Shown: piece after piece, positions 1-7,912 of the stretch
How positions within the stretch are numbered: position 1 is the first letter of the stretch
Layout of the letters: every line of letters starts with the position of its first letter
Assembly: GCF_002072155.1 (NCBI RefSeq)
Contig: NZ_BDIY01000005.1
Span: 1 to 64,000, forward strand
Direction of reading: 5' to 3'
Length of the DNA: 64,000 nucleotides
From: Roseovarius sp. A-2
GTDB lineage: Bacteria > Pseudomonadota > Alphaproteobacteria > Rhodobacterales > Rhodobacteraceae
Program-made: the position numbers and the translations under genes
Notes under the pieces: model-generated
Seen by the model: the letters and a program-made list of their open reading frames with translations, nothing else
What the model was told of the DNA's origin: nothing
Database searches by the model: none

Positions 1-184
1 CAACATCCACGTGGGCGGCGGCAAGACCCGTGAGGAATTTGTCAGGTTCCGCACCGAACGCGATGCGCAATTGGCCATGCCTCGGCTGATCCTGCCCTCG
101 CTTCAGGTGAACATGCGCGCAGGCGAGGTGCCGACGGACCGCGACGGAAACCCGATGCTGAAAGTGCCGATCAACCGGCTCTGA
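1..184 (+). CDS. MBL-fold metallo-hydrolase, C-terminal fragment
   Basis: An open frame enters from the left edge (first full codon at base 2) and stops at TGA 182-184, leaving 60 residues. The tail includes NIHVGGGKTREEF near the start and LILPSLQVNMRAG further on. This matches my recollection of the C-terminus of MBL-fold hydrolases (glyoxalase II-like) common in Rhodobacterales. The metal-binding HxHxDH region lies outside the window, so the family call rests only on the tail. The next gene starts 72 bases downstream on the same strand. Confidence 0.6.
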   Translation, partial: NIHVGGGKTREEFVRFRTERDAQLAMPRLILPSLQVNMRAGEVPTDRDGNPMLKVPINRL

Positions 185-256
185 GCGCGCTTTCCTGCTG
201 ATTTCCGGCTTGGAATAGGCTAGGAACGGGGCGTGCCACAGCGACCCGGAGAGCCG

Positions 257-1117
257 ATGGACCCCGCCTATCTGACCACCAAGGAAGTTGCCGACCTGCT
301 CCGCGTGCGCGAGCGCAAGGTTTATGACATGGTGGCGACAGGCGAGATTCCGCATCGCAAGATTACCGGCAAGCTGCTCTTTCCCCAAGGCGAACTCACC
401 GCATGGATCGAAGGCGAGGGCGCATTGCACCCCGCCACGCGCCCGGACCTCGTCACCGGCTCGCACGATCCGCTGCTCGACTGGGCGCTGCGTGAAAGCG
501 GAGCTGGGCTCGCAACCCTGTGGAACGGAAGCTGTGACGGGCTGCTCGGGTTCGCTGAGGGGCGCGCGGGTCTTGCCGGGCTGCACATCCCCGACGCCGA
601 CGGCTGGAACATTGCTGCGCTTGAGGCTGCGGGCCTGCGCGACGCGGTGCTGATCGGCTGGGCGGCGCGGATGCGCGGCCTGATCCTGACGCCGTCGGTG
701 GCGGATATGGTGCGTGGGGTCGACGATTTGCGCGGGCGGCGGGTGATTCTGCGACAGGAGGGGGCCGGGACCACGGCGCTTTTTGACCGTCTGATGCGCG
801 AGGCCGGGCTTGCCCCCGGTGATATCCTCACGCCGACAAGCCCCGCCCATACCGAAAGCGACGCGGCGGCGGCGGTGGCAGCGGGCGAGGCGGAGGCGAC
901 GCTCGGCATCGAATCAATGGCGCGGCAGTTCCGCCTTACCTTTCGCCCGCTGTTGCAGGAACGGTTCGATGTGCTGATTGACCGGCGGCTGTATTTTACC
1001 GATCCCGTGCAGCGTCTTGTCGCCTTCATGCGATCCGACACGATGGTGGCCAAGGCCGCGGCACTTGGTGGCTATGACCTGTCCCCGATGGGGCAGGTGC
1101 ACTGGCTGTCGCCGTGA
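257..1117 (+). CDS. HTH regulator with periplasmic-binding-like sensor domain (likely tungstate/molybdate responsive)
   Basis: 286 residues. The N-terminus (about residues 5-52: LTTKEVADLLRV, then KVYDMVATGEIPHRKI) is an excisionase/MerR-like winged helix. Residues from about 70 to the end resemble the PBP-like domain found fused to such helices (PF12727 type). I chose ATG 257, preceded by GGAGAG, over an upstream GTG at 233, because the HTH begins right after it. The gene converges on tupA of a tungstate importer, so sensing the oxyanion and controlling tupBCA is a reasonable inference; nothing in the sequence proves the ligand. It is not TunR or ModE by architecture, since no TOBE domain is visible. 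Confidence 0.75.
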   Translation: MDPAYLTTKEVADLLRVRERKVYDMVATGEIPHRKITGKLLFPQGELTAWIEGEGALHPATRPDLVTGSHDPLLDWALRESGAGLATLWNGSCDGLLGFAEGRAGLAGLHIPDADGWNIAALEAAGLRDAVLIGWAARMRGLILTPSVADMVRGVDDLRGRRVILRQEGAGTTALFDRLMREAGLAPGDILTPTSPAHTESDAAAAVAAGEAEATLGIESMARQFRLTFRPLLQERFDVLIDRRLYFTDPVQRLVAFMRSDTMVAKAAALGGYDLSPMGQVHWLSP

Positions 1118-1122
1118 GGTCA

Positions 1123-1213
1123 GGGAAGGCCCTTGCAAGGGCCTTCCCACGCGCTTTGCAAAGCGCGTGAAAGCGGCGTGGACGCCGCTTTGGAAGCCGT
1201 TTGCAAACGGCTT
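1123..1213. repeat. Palindrome tetrad, copy 1 (units A-B-C-D)
   Basis: Four palindromes stand back to back between two convergent genes. Unit A is 1123-1148 (half-site GGGAAGGCCCTTG, perfect). Unit B is 1148-1169 (half-site CACGCGCTTTG, perfect). Unit C is 1170-1191 (arms AAAGCGGCGT/ACGCCGCTTT around GG). Unit D is 1194-1213 (half-site AAGCCGTTTG, perfect). The period is about 22 bases. The same four units recur in reverse order at 7580-7668. No U-tract follows, so it is not an ordinary terminator series. Confidence 0.9.
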
Positions 1214-1233
1214 TCGCGCCAAACTGGATGTAG

Positions 1234-2061
1234 TCAGCCCCCGGCGTTCGGGAAGAACAGCTGCTGGCCATCCACGGTATAGCCCGCGATGGCGGCCTGC
1301 CCCTCATCCGAGAGCACCCAGTCGATGAATGCTTGTCCGGCCTCGGCCTTGACGCTGGTGTGTCTCTCCGGGTTCACGAGGATGATACCATACTGGTTGA
1401 ACATCTTCGGGTCGCCCTCGACCGCGATCTGGTAGTCGCCTTTGTTGCCATAGGCGATCCATGTGGCGCGGTCGGTCATGATATAGGCCCCCATCGCCGT
1501 GCCGGTGTTGAGCGTGGCACCCATGCCCGACCCGGTCTCGCGATACCAGCCACCAGAGGCCGCCTGCGCGTCGATGCCGGCCTCGGTCCACAGGCGCAAC
1601 TCGGCCTTGTTGGTGCCGCTGTCATCGCCGCGCGAGGCGAAGGGTGCCTCGGCCTCGCTGATCCTGGTCAGGGCTGCGACCACGTCACTCATCCCCGCCA
1701 CGCCTGCGGGGTCGGAGGGTGGGCCGACGATGACGAAATCGTTATACATCACATCCGCGCGGCTGACGCCGTGGCCCTCGGCCACGAATTTCTCTTCGGC
1801 GGGTTTGGCATGGACGAAGAGCACGTCGCCATCGCCATTGGCGGCATTCTTGATGGCCTGCCCGGTGCCCACGGCCACGACCCGCACCTCGATGCCGGTC
1901 TCGTTCTGGAACATTGGCAGGATGTGGTCGAACAGGCCGGAATTCTGCGTCGAGGTGGTGGATTGCACCACGATGAACTCGTCGTGCGCCTGTGCTGCAC
2001 CGGAGAGGCCAAGCGCGAGTGCGGTGCCCATGGCGAGCGAAAGAAGATGACGTCTGAACAT
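1234..2061 (-). CDS. tupA: Tungstate ABC transporter, substrate-binding protein TupA
   Basis: 275 residues with a Sec signal peptide (cleavage near AQA|HDE at residue 25). The mature start carries STTSTQNSGL (residues 34-43), the TTTS-type oxyanion-binding motif of TupA/WtpA-like proteins, followed by VAVGTGQAIKNA, also typical. It captures tungstate in the periplasm and delivers it to TupBC. It is the last gene of tupB-tupC-tupA, 24 bases after tupC. Molybdate binding cannot be excluded from sequence alone, but TupA is the closer family than ModA. Confidence 0.88.
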   Translation of the reverse strand: MFRRHLLSLAMGTALALGLSGAAQAHDEFIVVQSTTSTQNSGLFDHILPMFQNETGIEVRVVAVGTGQAIKNAANGDGDVLFVHAKPAEEKFVAEGHGVSRADVMYNDFVIVGPPSDPAGVAGMSDVVAALTRISEAEAPFASRGDDSGTNKAELRLWTEAGIDAQAASGGWYRETGSGMGATLNTGTAMGAYIMTDRATWIAYGNKGDYQIAVEGDPKMFNQYGIILVNPERHTSVKAEAGQAFIDWVLSDEGQAAIAGYTVDGQQLFFPNAGG

Positions 2062-2085
2062 TGAATGCTCCGTTCTGGTTTGGGG

Positions 2086-2856
2086 TTAATGGTGGGTAGC
2101 GGTGTAGAGCCGCCCCTGCGTCCAGGCGCGTGCGGCCTCGGAGCACGGCGCGCCCAGAACCTCGTCACGCGGGCCGCGCTCCGCGACCCGTCCGGCATGG
2201 AGAAAGATCACCTCGTCCCCCATGCGCCGGGCCTGGCCCATGTCATGGGTGACCATCACGATGGTCACGCCGCGCGCATGGGCGGCGTTCACCAGATCCT
2301 CGATCATCTGGGTCGAGGCCGGATCAAGGCTACTGGTGGGCTCGTCGAGAAACAGCAGCTCAGGGTCACACACCAGCGCGCGCGCCACCGCGAGGCGCTG
2401 TTGCTCTCCGCCCGACAGGACGCGGGCAGGATGAGTTGCGAGATCGGTGAGCCGCGCCATCTCCAGGGCCTCGTTCGCGCGGTCTGCACGGTCGCGACCA
2501 GCCAGGCCGTGGACCTTGAGCGCGAAATTCAGATTGGCCAGCACCGAGCGGCGCAGCATGACCGGGCGCTGAAACACCATCGCCTGCGCGCGACGCGCGG
2601 CGCGGTCGGGGGCATGACCGCGCCACTGAACCTGCCCTGCGGAGGGTGTCAGCAACCCATGTAGCAGCCGCAAGAGCAGGCTCTTGCCGCTGCCGTTTGC
2701 CCCCATCACGAGGATGCGCTTGCCCGGCTCTACGGCTACATCAATGCCGTGAATGAGGGTCTGGCCGCCCGCCGCAAAGCGCAAGCCCCGCGCCTCAAGC
2801 AGCGGTTTCGCCTCTACGGGGCGTTCTGCGAGGATATCCATCACCGTATCACGCAT
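2086..2856 (-). CDS. tupC: Tungstate ABC transporter, ATP-binding protein TupC
   Basis: 256 residues from ATG 2856. Walker A is GANGSGKS (52-59), the ABC signature is LSGGEQQ (147-153), Walker B is LLFLDEPT (167-174) and the switch His is H204. The start overlaps the tupB stop by 8 bases (ATGCGTGA), indicating translational coupling. An open frame continues 15 codons upstream inside tupB but lacks a better ribosome site; a second in-frame ATG at 2841 is the other option. It supplies ATP hydrolysis for the TupA/TupB importer. Confidence 0.87.
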   Translation of the reverse strand: MRDTVMDILAERPVEAKPLLEARGLRFAAGGQTLIHGIDVAVEPGKRILVMGANGSGKSLLLRLLHGLLTPSAGQVQWRGHAPDRAARRAQAMVFQRPVMLRRSVLANLNFALKVHGLAGRDRADRANEALEMARLTDLATHPARVLSGGEQQRLAVARALVCDPELLFLDEPTSSLDPASTQMIEDLVNAAHARGVTIVMVTHDMGQARRMGDEVIFLHAGRVAERGPRDEVLGAPCSEAARAWTQGRLYTATHH

Positions 2857-3556
2857 AGGCCGCCCGCACCGCCGAGGCCCGGAGCGCCATGACGAGCGCA
2901 TTGACGATTACCGCCAGTGCCAGAAGCAGCACACCCAATGCCAGTGCCAGTTCGAGATTGCCCTTGGAGGTCTCCAAAGCGATGGTTGTGGTCATCACCC
3001 GTGTCACGTGGTTGATATTGCCGCCCACGATCAGTACCGCCCCCACCTCTGCCACCGCGCGGCCGAAACCCGCCAGCGCCACGGTCAGCAGGCTATAGCG
3101 TGCGTCCCACAACAGCGCAGACACGCGTTCACGCGCCGTCAGGCCGAACGAGGCGAATTGCTCGGCATATTCGCCATGCAGGTCCTCGACCACCTGTTTC
3201 GTCAGCGCCGCCACGATGGGGGTGACGAGGATGGTTTGCGCGATAATCATGGCCGTGGGGGTGTAGAGCAGACCGAGCACGCCCAAAGGCCCGGCATTAG
3301 ACAGCATCAGGTAGACGAAGAGCCCCACCACCACCGGCGGCAGCCCCATCAGCGCATTGAGCAGCACCGTCGCCGCGCCACGCCCAGGAAAGCGGAACGC
3401 ACCTATCACAGCACCGAGCGGCAGGCCTATCAGGCAGGCGACCGCCACCGCCGTCAGGGTCACGCGCAGCGACAAGAGCACGATTTCGCTCAGGTCCCGG
3501 TCCCATGTCAGGATCAGGCCGAGCGCCTCTGTCATGATGTCGCCAAAGCTGAACAC
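2849..3556 (-). CDS. tupB: Tungstate ABC transporter, permease TupB
   Basis: About 235 residues with roughly five membrane helices and a BPD permease EAA-like loop (EYAEQFASFGLTARERV). I chose GTG 3556 because AAGGGGAG lies 9 bases upstream; an ATG at 3535 (MTEALG) and a GTG at 3598 are alternatives. It forms the membrane channel of the tungstate importer and opens the tupBCA operon. The promoter must sit in the roughly 70 bases between this start and the stop of the methyltransferase gene at 3630. Confidence 0.85.
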   Translation of the reverse strand: MFSFGDIMTEALGLILTWDRDLSEIVLLSLRVTLTAVAVACLIGLPLGAVIGAFRFPGRGAATVLLNALMGLPPVVVGLFVYLMLSNAGPLGVLGLLYTPTAMIIAQTILVTPIVAALTKQVVEDLHGEYAEQFASFGLTARERVSALLWDARYSLLTVALAGFGRAVAEVGAVLIVGGNINHVTRVMTTTIALETSKGNLELALALGVLLLALAVIVNALVMALRASAVRAAYA

Positions 3557-3629
3557 GTGCGATTTCTCCCCTTGTCGGGAAAAAAAACACAAAAACACAT
3601 ATCAATCCAGAGCCAATTTGCCCGGATAC

Positions 3630-4301
3630 TCAGATGGGCCGCAATCGCCAGAGGCACAGGGGTTGAAAAAGTTCGGGGCCTTTTGGGCCTTCGGTCGCAT
3701 GGCGGGCAAAGAGATCGGCGAGCCGCTCGCGCTGCGCCTCGGCCACCGCGCGGCGGGCGGGGTCGACGCGCGCGAGCATGTCGATGAACGCCTCGGTATC
3801 GGCCACCGGCGTGGGTCGAGACCACGTGATCGGGGCCGGCCCGGTCGCCGCGCCAGAGGCCATCACTGCGTCGATCGCGGCCATGGCGGCGCGGCGGTTC
3901 TCCGTTTCATCCTCGACCGGGCGCATCACCTCGAAGAACGGCCCCTCGGCCAATGGTTCCAGCACGATCACCTCACCGCCGGGGCGCAAAACCCTCAGCG
4001 CCTCGTGCAACGCCTGCTCCATCAGGGGCACCGGCACGTGATGCAGGGAATTGAGAAATACGCAGACATCGAAGCTGTCCGGATCAAACGGAAGCGCCTC
4101 GGCCCCGGCAACCGAGAACTGTGCCTCGGGCACCTTCGCTTGCGCCGCCGCGATGGCGTCGGGGGCCGGGTCGATGCCTGTTACGGCAAGGCCCTCGCGG
4201 ACCATTCGCCGCGCGAGAGCGCCGTGGCCGCAGCCGATATCGAGCACATCGCGCGCGCCCGTCTCTTTCAGGATCGACGCGATCCTTGCGCCGGTATTCA
4301 T
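3630..4301 (-). CDS. Class I SAM-dependent methyltransferase
   Basis: 223 residues. Motif I is VLDIGCGHGAL (about residues 19-29), followed by GIDPAPDAI and FLNSLHHV, a UbiE/Methyltransf_11 fold. The start ATG 4301 lies one base after the stop of the upstream CoA-transferase gene and is preceded by GGAGAGG, which decides it over an upstream in-frame ATG at 4322. Co-transcription with the CaiB-like gene is likely. The substrate is unknown; a role in the same acid-degradation unit is possible but unsupported by any substrate motif. Confidence 0.8.
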   Translation of the reverse strand: MNTGARIASILKETGARDVLDIGCGHGALARRMVREGLAVTGIDPAPDAIAAAQAKVPEAQFSVAGAEALPFDPDSFDVCVFLNSLHHVPVPLMEQALHEALRVLRPGGEVIVLEPLAEGPFFEVMRPVEDETENRRAAMAAIDAVMASGAATGPAPITWSRPTPVADTEAFIDMLARVDPARRAVAEAQRERLADLFARHATEGPKGPELFQPLCLWRLRPI

Positions 4302-4302
4302 G

Positions 4303-5430
4303 TCAGTCCTCTCCGAATTCATCGCGCAGCGCGCGCGTATGCTCCCCCAGACCGGGCACCGGGCCGGGCGTGGCTGGGGTGTTGTCGATCAGCGCGCCGG
4401 GGGCCAGCATCCGCACCGGGCCGCTTGGCGTCTCGGCGGTGACATAGCGGTTCTGCGGGTGGCTTACCACGTCCTCCATCTCGCTGACCCTGCCATAGGC
4501 GATGCGCGCGGCGCGCAGGCGGTCGGCCATCGCGTCGCGGGGCACGGCGGCAAAGGCCGGGCGCAGCACCGCGTCGAGGGCATCGCGATGTGCCACGCGG
4601 TTCGAATTGCTGTCAAAGCGCGGATCGCGGGCAAGTGCGGCATCCCCGAGGATCGTCTCGCAGAACATGGCCCATTCCCGCTCGTTCTGGATCGAGATCA
4701 GCACGGATTTGCCGTCGCTGCCCTCATAGACACCGTAGGGCGCGATGGTGGGGTGGTTGAGCCCCGCGCGCGGCGGCACCTTGCCGCCATAGGCATATTG
4801 CAGATAGGGCACGTTCATCCAGTCGCTGAGCGCGTGAAAGAGCGACACCGCGATATGCCGCCCCTCGCCGGTGGTGGCGCGCCCGATCAGCGCCTCGAGG
4901 ATGGATTGATAGGCCGTCATTCCCGCCGCGATATCGCAGACCGACACGCCGGTGCGCGCCGGGCCCGCCGCGTTGCCGGTGATCGAGGACAGCCCGGTTT
5001 CGGCCTGCACCAGCAGGTCATAGGCCTTGAGATCGGCGAGCGGCCCTTCCTCGCCATAGCCCGAGATCGATACGGTGATCAGGCGCGGATAGTCGGCGCG
5101 CAGCCGGTCGGGGGCGAATCCCAGCCGGTCGATGGCCCCCGGCGCGAGGTTCTGGATGAAGATATCGGCGCGGGCCAGCATCCGCTCCATCAGCGCTCGG
5201 TCGGCTTCGTCACGCAGGTCGAGGCAGACCGATTCCTTGCCCCGGTTGAGCCAGACGAAATAGGCGCTCTCGCCCTGCACAAGGCTATCATAGCCGCGTG
5301 CGAAATCGCCCTCGGGGCGTTCCACCTTGATGACCCGCGCCCCCGCCTCGGCCAGACGGTTCGCGGCATAGGGGGCGGCGACCGCCTGTTCGAGCGAGAC
5401 GACGAGAAGACCGGAAAGGTCGGTGCGCAT
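4303..5430 (-). CDS. CaiB/BaiF-type (family III) CoA-transferase
   Basis: 375 residues. The N-terminal LVVSLEQAVAAPYA, KVERPEGDFARGYD and LNRGKESVCLDL blocks are typical of family III CoA-transferases. The catalytic Asp is D166 in SVCDIAAG. AGGAGG just upstream of ATG 5430 fixes the start. It should move CoA from a donor thioester (often succinyl-CoA) to a carboxylic acid. It diverges from an acyl-CoA dehydrogenase and a hydratase at 5561-7568, so the three probably activate, oxidise and hydrate the same acid. The actual acid is not deducible. Confidence 0.85.
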   Translation of the reverse strand: MRTDLSGLLVVSLEQAVAAPYAANRLAEAGARVIKVERPEGDFARGYDSLVQGESAYFVWLNRGKESVCLDLRDEADRALMERMLARADIFIQNLAPGAIDRLGFAPDRLRADYPRLITVSISGYGEEGPLADLKAYDLLVQAETGLSSITGNAAGPARTGVSVCDIAAGMTAYQSILEALIGRATTGEGRHIAVSLFHALSDWMNVPYLQYAYGGKVPPRAGLNHPTIAPYGVYEGSDGKSVLISIQNEREWAMFCETILGDAALARDPRFDSNSNRVAHRDALDAVLRPAFAAVPRDAMADRLRAARIAYGRVSEMEDVVSHPQNRYVTAETPSGPVRMLAPGALIDNTPATPGPVPGLGEHTRALRDEFGED

Positions 5431-5560
5431 GGGGGCCTCCTGGGTGGATCGGGTTCGGCGCACCATGCCCCAGGGCGGGGGAATGGAAAACCCCGATGTG
5501 AATATTCCATTGAGCGCTAAAACCTGCCAATCAGGGGCAGCAAGAGAAGGAGGGGCTGGA

Positions 5561-6745
5561 ATGACGTCTTTTGATCCAACGGCCGAGTTTGCCGATATTC
5601 GCGATGGCGTGGCGCAGGTCTGCGCCGCGTTTCCGGGCGGCTACTGGCGCGATCTGGATGCGCGCCGCGCTTATCCCAAGGAGTTTGTCGATGCGCTTAT
5701 CCGCGAGGGCTATCTTGCGGCGATGATCCCCGAGGAATACGGCGGATCGGGGCTGAACCTGACGGCGGCCTCGGTGATCCTGGAGGAAATCCACCGCTCT
5801 GGCTGTAACGCCGCCGCCTGTCACGCGCAGATGTATACGATGGGCACGCTGCTGCGGCACGGGTCCGAGGCGCAAAAGGCCGTCTATCTGCCGGGCATCG
5901 CCGACGGCACGCTGCGCCTGCAGGCCTTTGGCGTGACCGAACCCACGAGCGGTACCGATACGCTCGCGCTCAAGACCACGGCGCGGCGCGAGGGTGACGA
6001 ATATGTGATAAACGGCCAGAAGATCTGGACCTCGCGGGTCGAGCATTCCGACCTGATGATCCTGCTGGCGCGCACCACGCCGCGCGACCAGGCCAAGTCG
6101 AAAACCGACGGGCTGTCGGTCTTCCTCGTCGATTTGCGGGACAAGATCGGCAACGGGGTGGAAATCCGCCCGATCCGCACGATGATCAACCACGCCACCA
6201 CCGAGGTGTTCTTTGACAACCTGCGCATCCCCGCCGACAGCCTGATCGGCGAGGAGGGCAAGGGCTTTCGCTATATCCTCTCGGGTATGAATTCCGAGCG
6301 TATCCTGATTGCCGCCGAATGCATCGGGGATGCCAAGTGGTTCCTGAAAACCGGGTCGGATTACGCCCGCGAACGCGCGGTGTTCGGCGAGGCCATCGGC
6401 GCCAATCAGGGCGTGCAGTTTCCGCTGGCACGGGCGCAGGCGCATCTGATGGCGGCGGAAGGAATCGTCTACCGCGCGGCGGCGATGTATGATGCGGGGC
6501 AAAACCCGGGCGTCGAGGCCAATGCCGCCAAGCTGCTCGCCTCCGAGGCTAGCTGGGAGGCGGGCGAGGCCTGCATGCAGACCCATGGCGGCTTTGCCTT
6601 TGCCGAGGAATATGACGTGGAGCGCAAATGGCGCGAGGCGCGGCTCTACCAGATCGCGCCGATCTCGACCAACCTGATCCTGTGCTATATTGCGGAACAG
6701 GTGCTGGGGTTGCCGAAATCCTACGGGCCGGGACGGGGGGCGTGA
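5561..6745 (+). CDS. Acyl-CoA dehydrogenase
   Basis: 394 residues. ATG 5561 follows AGAAGGAGGGG, so the 46 extra upstream codons are rejected. FGVTEPTSGTD (123-133) and the flavin-binding IWTSR (155-159) are typical. At the C-terminus the usual YEGTSQ segment, which holds the catalytic Glu in medium- and short-chain enzymes, reads YQIAPIST (363-370), with Pro at the Glu site. A Glu is present instead at E246 (NSERILIAAE), the position used by isovaleryl- and long-chain enzymes. It is therefore probably active on a branched or substituted acyl-CoA. The hydratase start follows after one base. Confidence 0.88.
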   Translation: MTSFDPTAEFADIRDGVAQVCAAFPGGYWRDLDARRAYPKEFVDALIREGYLAAMIPEEYGGSGLNLTAASVILEEIHRSGCNAAACHAQMYTMGTLLRHGSEAQKAVYLPGIADGTLRLQAFGVTEPTSGTDTLALKTTARREGDEYVINGQKIWTSRVEHSDLMILLARTTPRDQAKSKTDGLSVFLVDLRDKIGNGVEIRPIRTMINHATTEVFFDNLRIPADSLIGEEGKGFRYILSGMNSERILIAAECIGDAKWFLKTGSDYARERAVFGEAIGANQGVQFPLARAQAHLMAAEGIVYRAAAMYDAGQNPGVEANAAKLLASEASWEAGEACMQTHGGFAFAEEYDVERKWREARLYQIAPISTNLILCYIAEQVLGLPKSYGPGRGA

Positions 6746-6746
6746 G

Positions 6747-7568
6747 ATGAGCGATTACAGCGACTGGATCGGATGGGGATATGCGCGCTCGGAGCCGATG
6801 TCTGAGCGGCTGATCACGCAATACCGCGCCACGTTGGCAGGGTATCTCGCCGAGGCAGAGGTGCCGGTGGGGCTGCACTGGTGTCTTGTGCCGGATGTCG
6901 TGGCCCCGGACAAGCTGGGCTGCGATTGCCACCCCAAGACCGGGCTCTTCCTGCCCGCGCTGCCGCTGCCGCGCCGGATGTGGGCGGGCGGAGAACTGAC
7001 CTTTCACGTCCCCTTCGCACCCGGTGACCTGGTGACCCGCGAGACGGTGATCGAGGATGTGGCCTTCAAGGAGGGGCGCAGCGGCAAGCTGGGCTTTGTC
7101 ACGCAGCGCCATACCTATAAGGTATCGGGTGAGGCGCGTGTCTCAGAGCGGCAGGACATCGTCTATCGCGAAGATCCCAAGCCGGGACAATCCCACGCGC
7201 CGGTGCGTGCCGAGGACTGGCCGGACGCGACGGCGTGGCACCTCACGCCCGACACGGCGCTGCTTTTTCGTTTCTCGGCGCTCACCTTCAACGGCCACCG
7301 CATCCATTACGATCACCCCTATGCCACGGGGGTCGAGGGGTATGAGGGCCTTGTCGTGCATGGCCCGATGCAGGCGGTCTGGATGATGAACCTTGCCACG
7401 CACCTGATGGGGTGCCTGCCGAAACGGTTCGCCTATCGCGGCCTGTCACCGCTCATCTGCGGTATGCCGGTCGCAATCGAGGCACGCGAGAGCGACGAGG
7501 GGCTGAGCCTGCGGGTGCGCCGTGAGACCGATGGCGTTGCAACGATGACCGCCACCGCCTATCGCTGA
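6747..7568 (+). CDS. FAS1-like dehydratase / mesaconyl-C4-CoA hydratase-type MaoC protein
   Basis: 273 residues. A double hot-dog layout is visible. The N-terminal half has LPRRMWAGGELTFH; the C-terminal half carries the hydratase-2 signature FNGHRIHYDHPYA followed by EGYEGLVVHGPMQ. Proteins of this type hydrate alpha,beta-unsaturated acyl-CoAs such as mesaconyl-C4-CoA. It is coupled to the acyl-CoA dehydrogenase (TGA 6743-6745, ATG 6747) and forms an activation-oxidation-hydration set with it and the divergent CoA-transferase. Itaconate, methylsuccinate or a related branched diacid is a guess consistent with the following dicarboxylate-type TRAP genes. Confidence 0.78.
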   Translation: MSDYSDWIGWGYARSEPMSERLITQYRATLAGYLAEAEVPVGLHWCLVPDVVAPDKLGCDCHPKTGLFLPALPLPRRMWAGGELTFHVPFAPGDLVTRETVIEDVAFKEGRSGKLGFVTQRHTYKVSGEARVSERQDIVYREDPKPGQSHAPVRAEDWPDATAWHLTPDTALLFRFSALTFNGHRIHYDHPYATGVEGYEGLVVHGPMQAVWMMNLATHLMGCLPKRFAYRGLSPLICGMPVAIEARESDEGLSLRVRRETDGVATMTATAYR

Positions 7569-7579
7569 GGCGGGGGCGT

Positions 7580-7668
7580 GAAGCCGTTTGCAAACGGCTT
7601 CCAAAGCGGCTTGCAAGCCGCTTTCACGCGCTTTGAAAAGCGCGTTCAAGGCCTTTGCAAAGGCCTTG
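7580..7668. repeat. Palindrome tetrad, copy 2 (units D-C-B-A, inverted relative to copy 1)
   Basis: Unit D is 7580-7601 (half-site GAAGCCGTTTG). Unit C is 7603-7624 (half-site AAAGCGGCTTG). Unit B is 7626-7645 (arms ACGCGCTTT/AAAGCGCGT around GA). Unit A is 7647-7668 (half-site CAAGGCCTTTG). The order is the reverse of the copy at 1123-1213, so the whole block is inverted. In units A and C both arms changed together between copies, keeping base pairing. It fills the first part of the 344-base gap between the hydratase and dctP genes. Confidence 0.9.
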
Positions 7669-7818
7669 TCCAGCCCGCGCTGAAGCGGCACCCAGTGAGC
7701 GCGATCACTGCCGCGACCGGCCCCGAGGGGGGATGAGGCGAGAGGAATGCGCAATCCATCAGGTCCGGAAATCCCGGATTTTCCGCATGTTGGGTTCAAC
7801 TTTACGCGCCACAATGGC

Positions 7819-7896
7819 AATTTGTTGACAAATTACAAGTGACGGGTCAGGCTCTGTTCAGAACCGGGACAGCACCCGGCATCAATTTGTAACAAA
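7819..7896 (+). promoter_or_regulatory. Putative operator pair and promoter of the TRAP operon
   Basis: A perfect inverted repeat AATTTGT-TG-ACAAATT lies at 7819-7834 and a related one, TTTGT-A-ACAAA, at 7886-7896. A TTGACA hexamer (7825-7830) lies inside the first repeat and could be the -35 box; I see no convincing -10. The TTTGT/ACAAA half-sites suit a MarR- or GntR-type dimer, and the operon encodes its own MarR-like regulator at 10774. Autoregulation is inferred. The rest of the gap (7669-7818) shows nothing I can name. Confidence 0.5.
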
Positions 7897-7912
7897 ACCC
7901 AGGGAGACGACC

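Noticed and set aside
1123..1213. CRISPR array
   Set aside because: Units are different palindromes placed back to back with no spacers and no cas genes.
3557..3629. Molybdenum/tungsten-cofactor riboswitch upstream of tupB
   Set aside because: The leader is too short (about 70 bases) and T-rich, and I could not fold a conserved aptamer from it.
4051..5520. 489-codon plus-strand open frame across the CoA-transferase gene
   Set aside because: Antisense shadow; the CaiB-type gene on the minus strand has catalytic Asp and a strong ribosome site.
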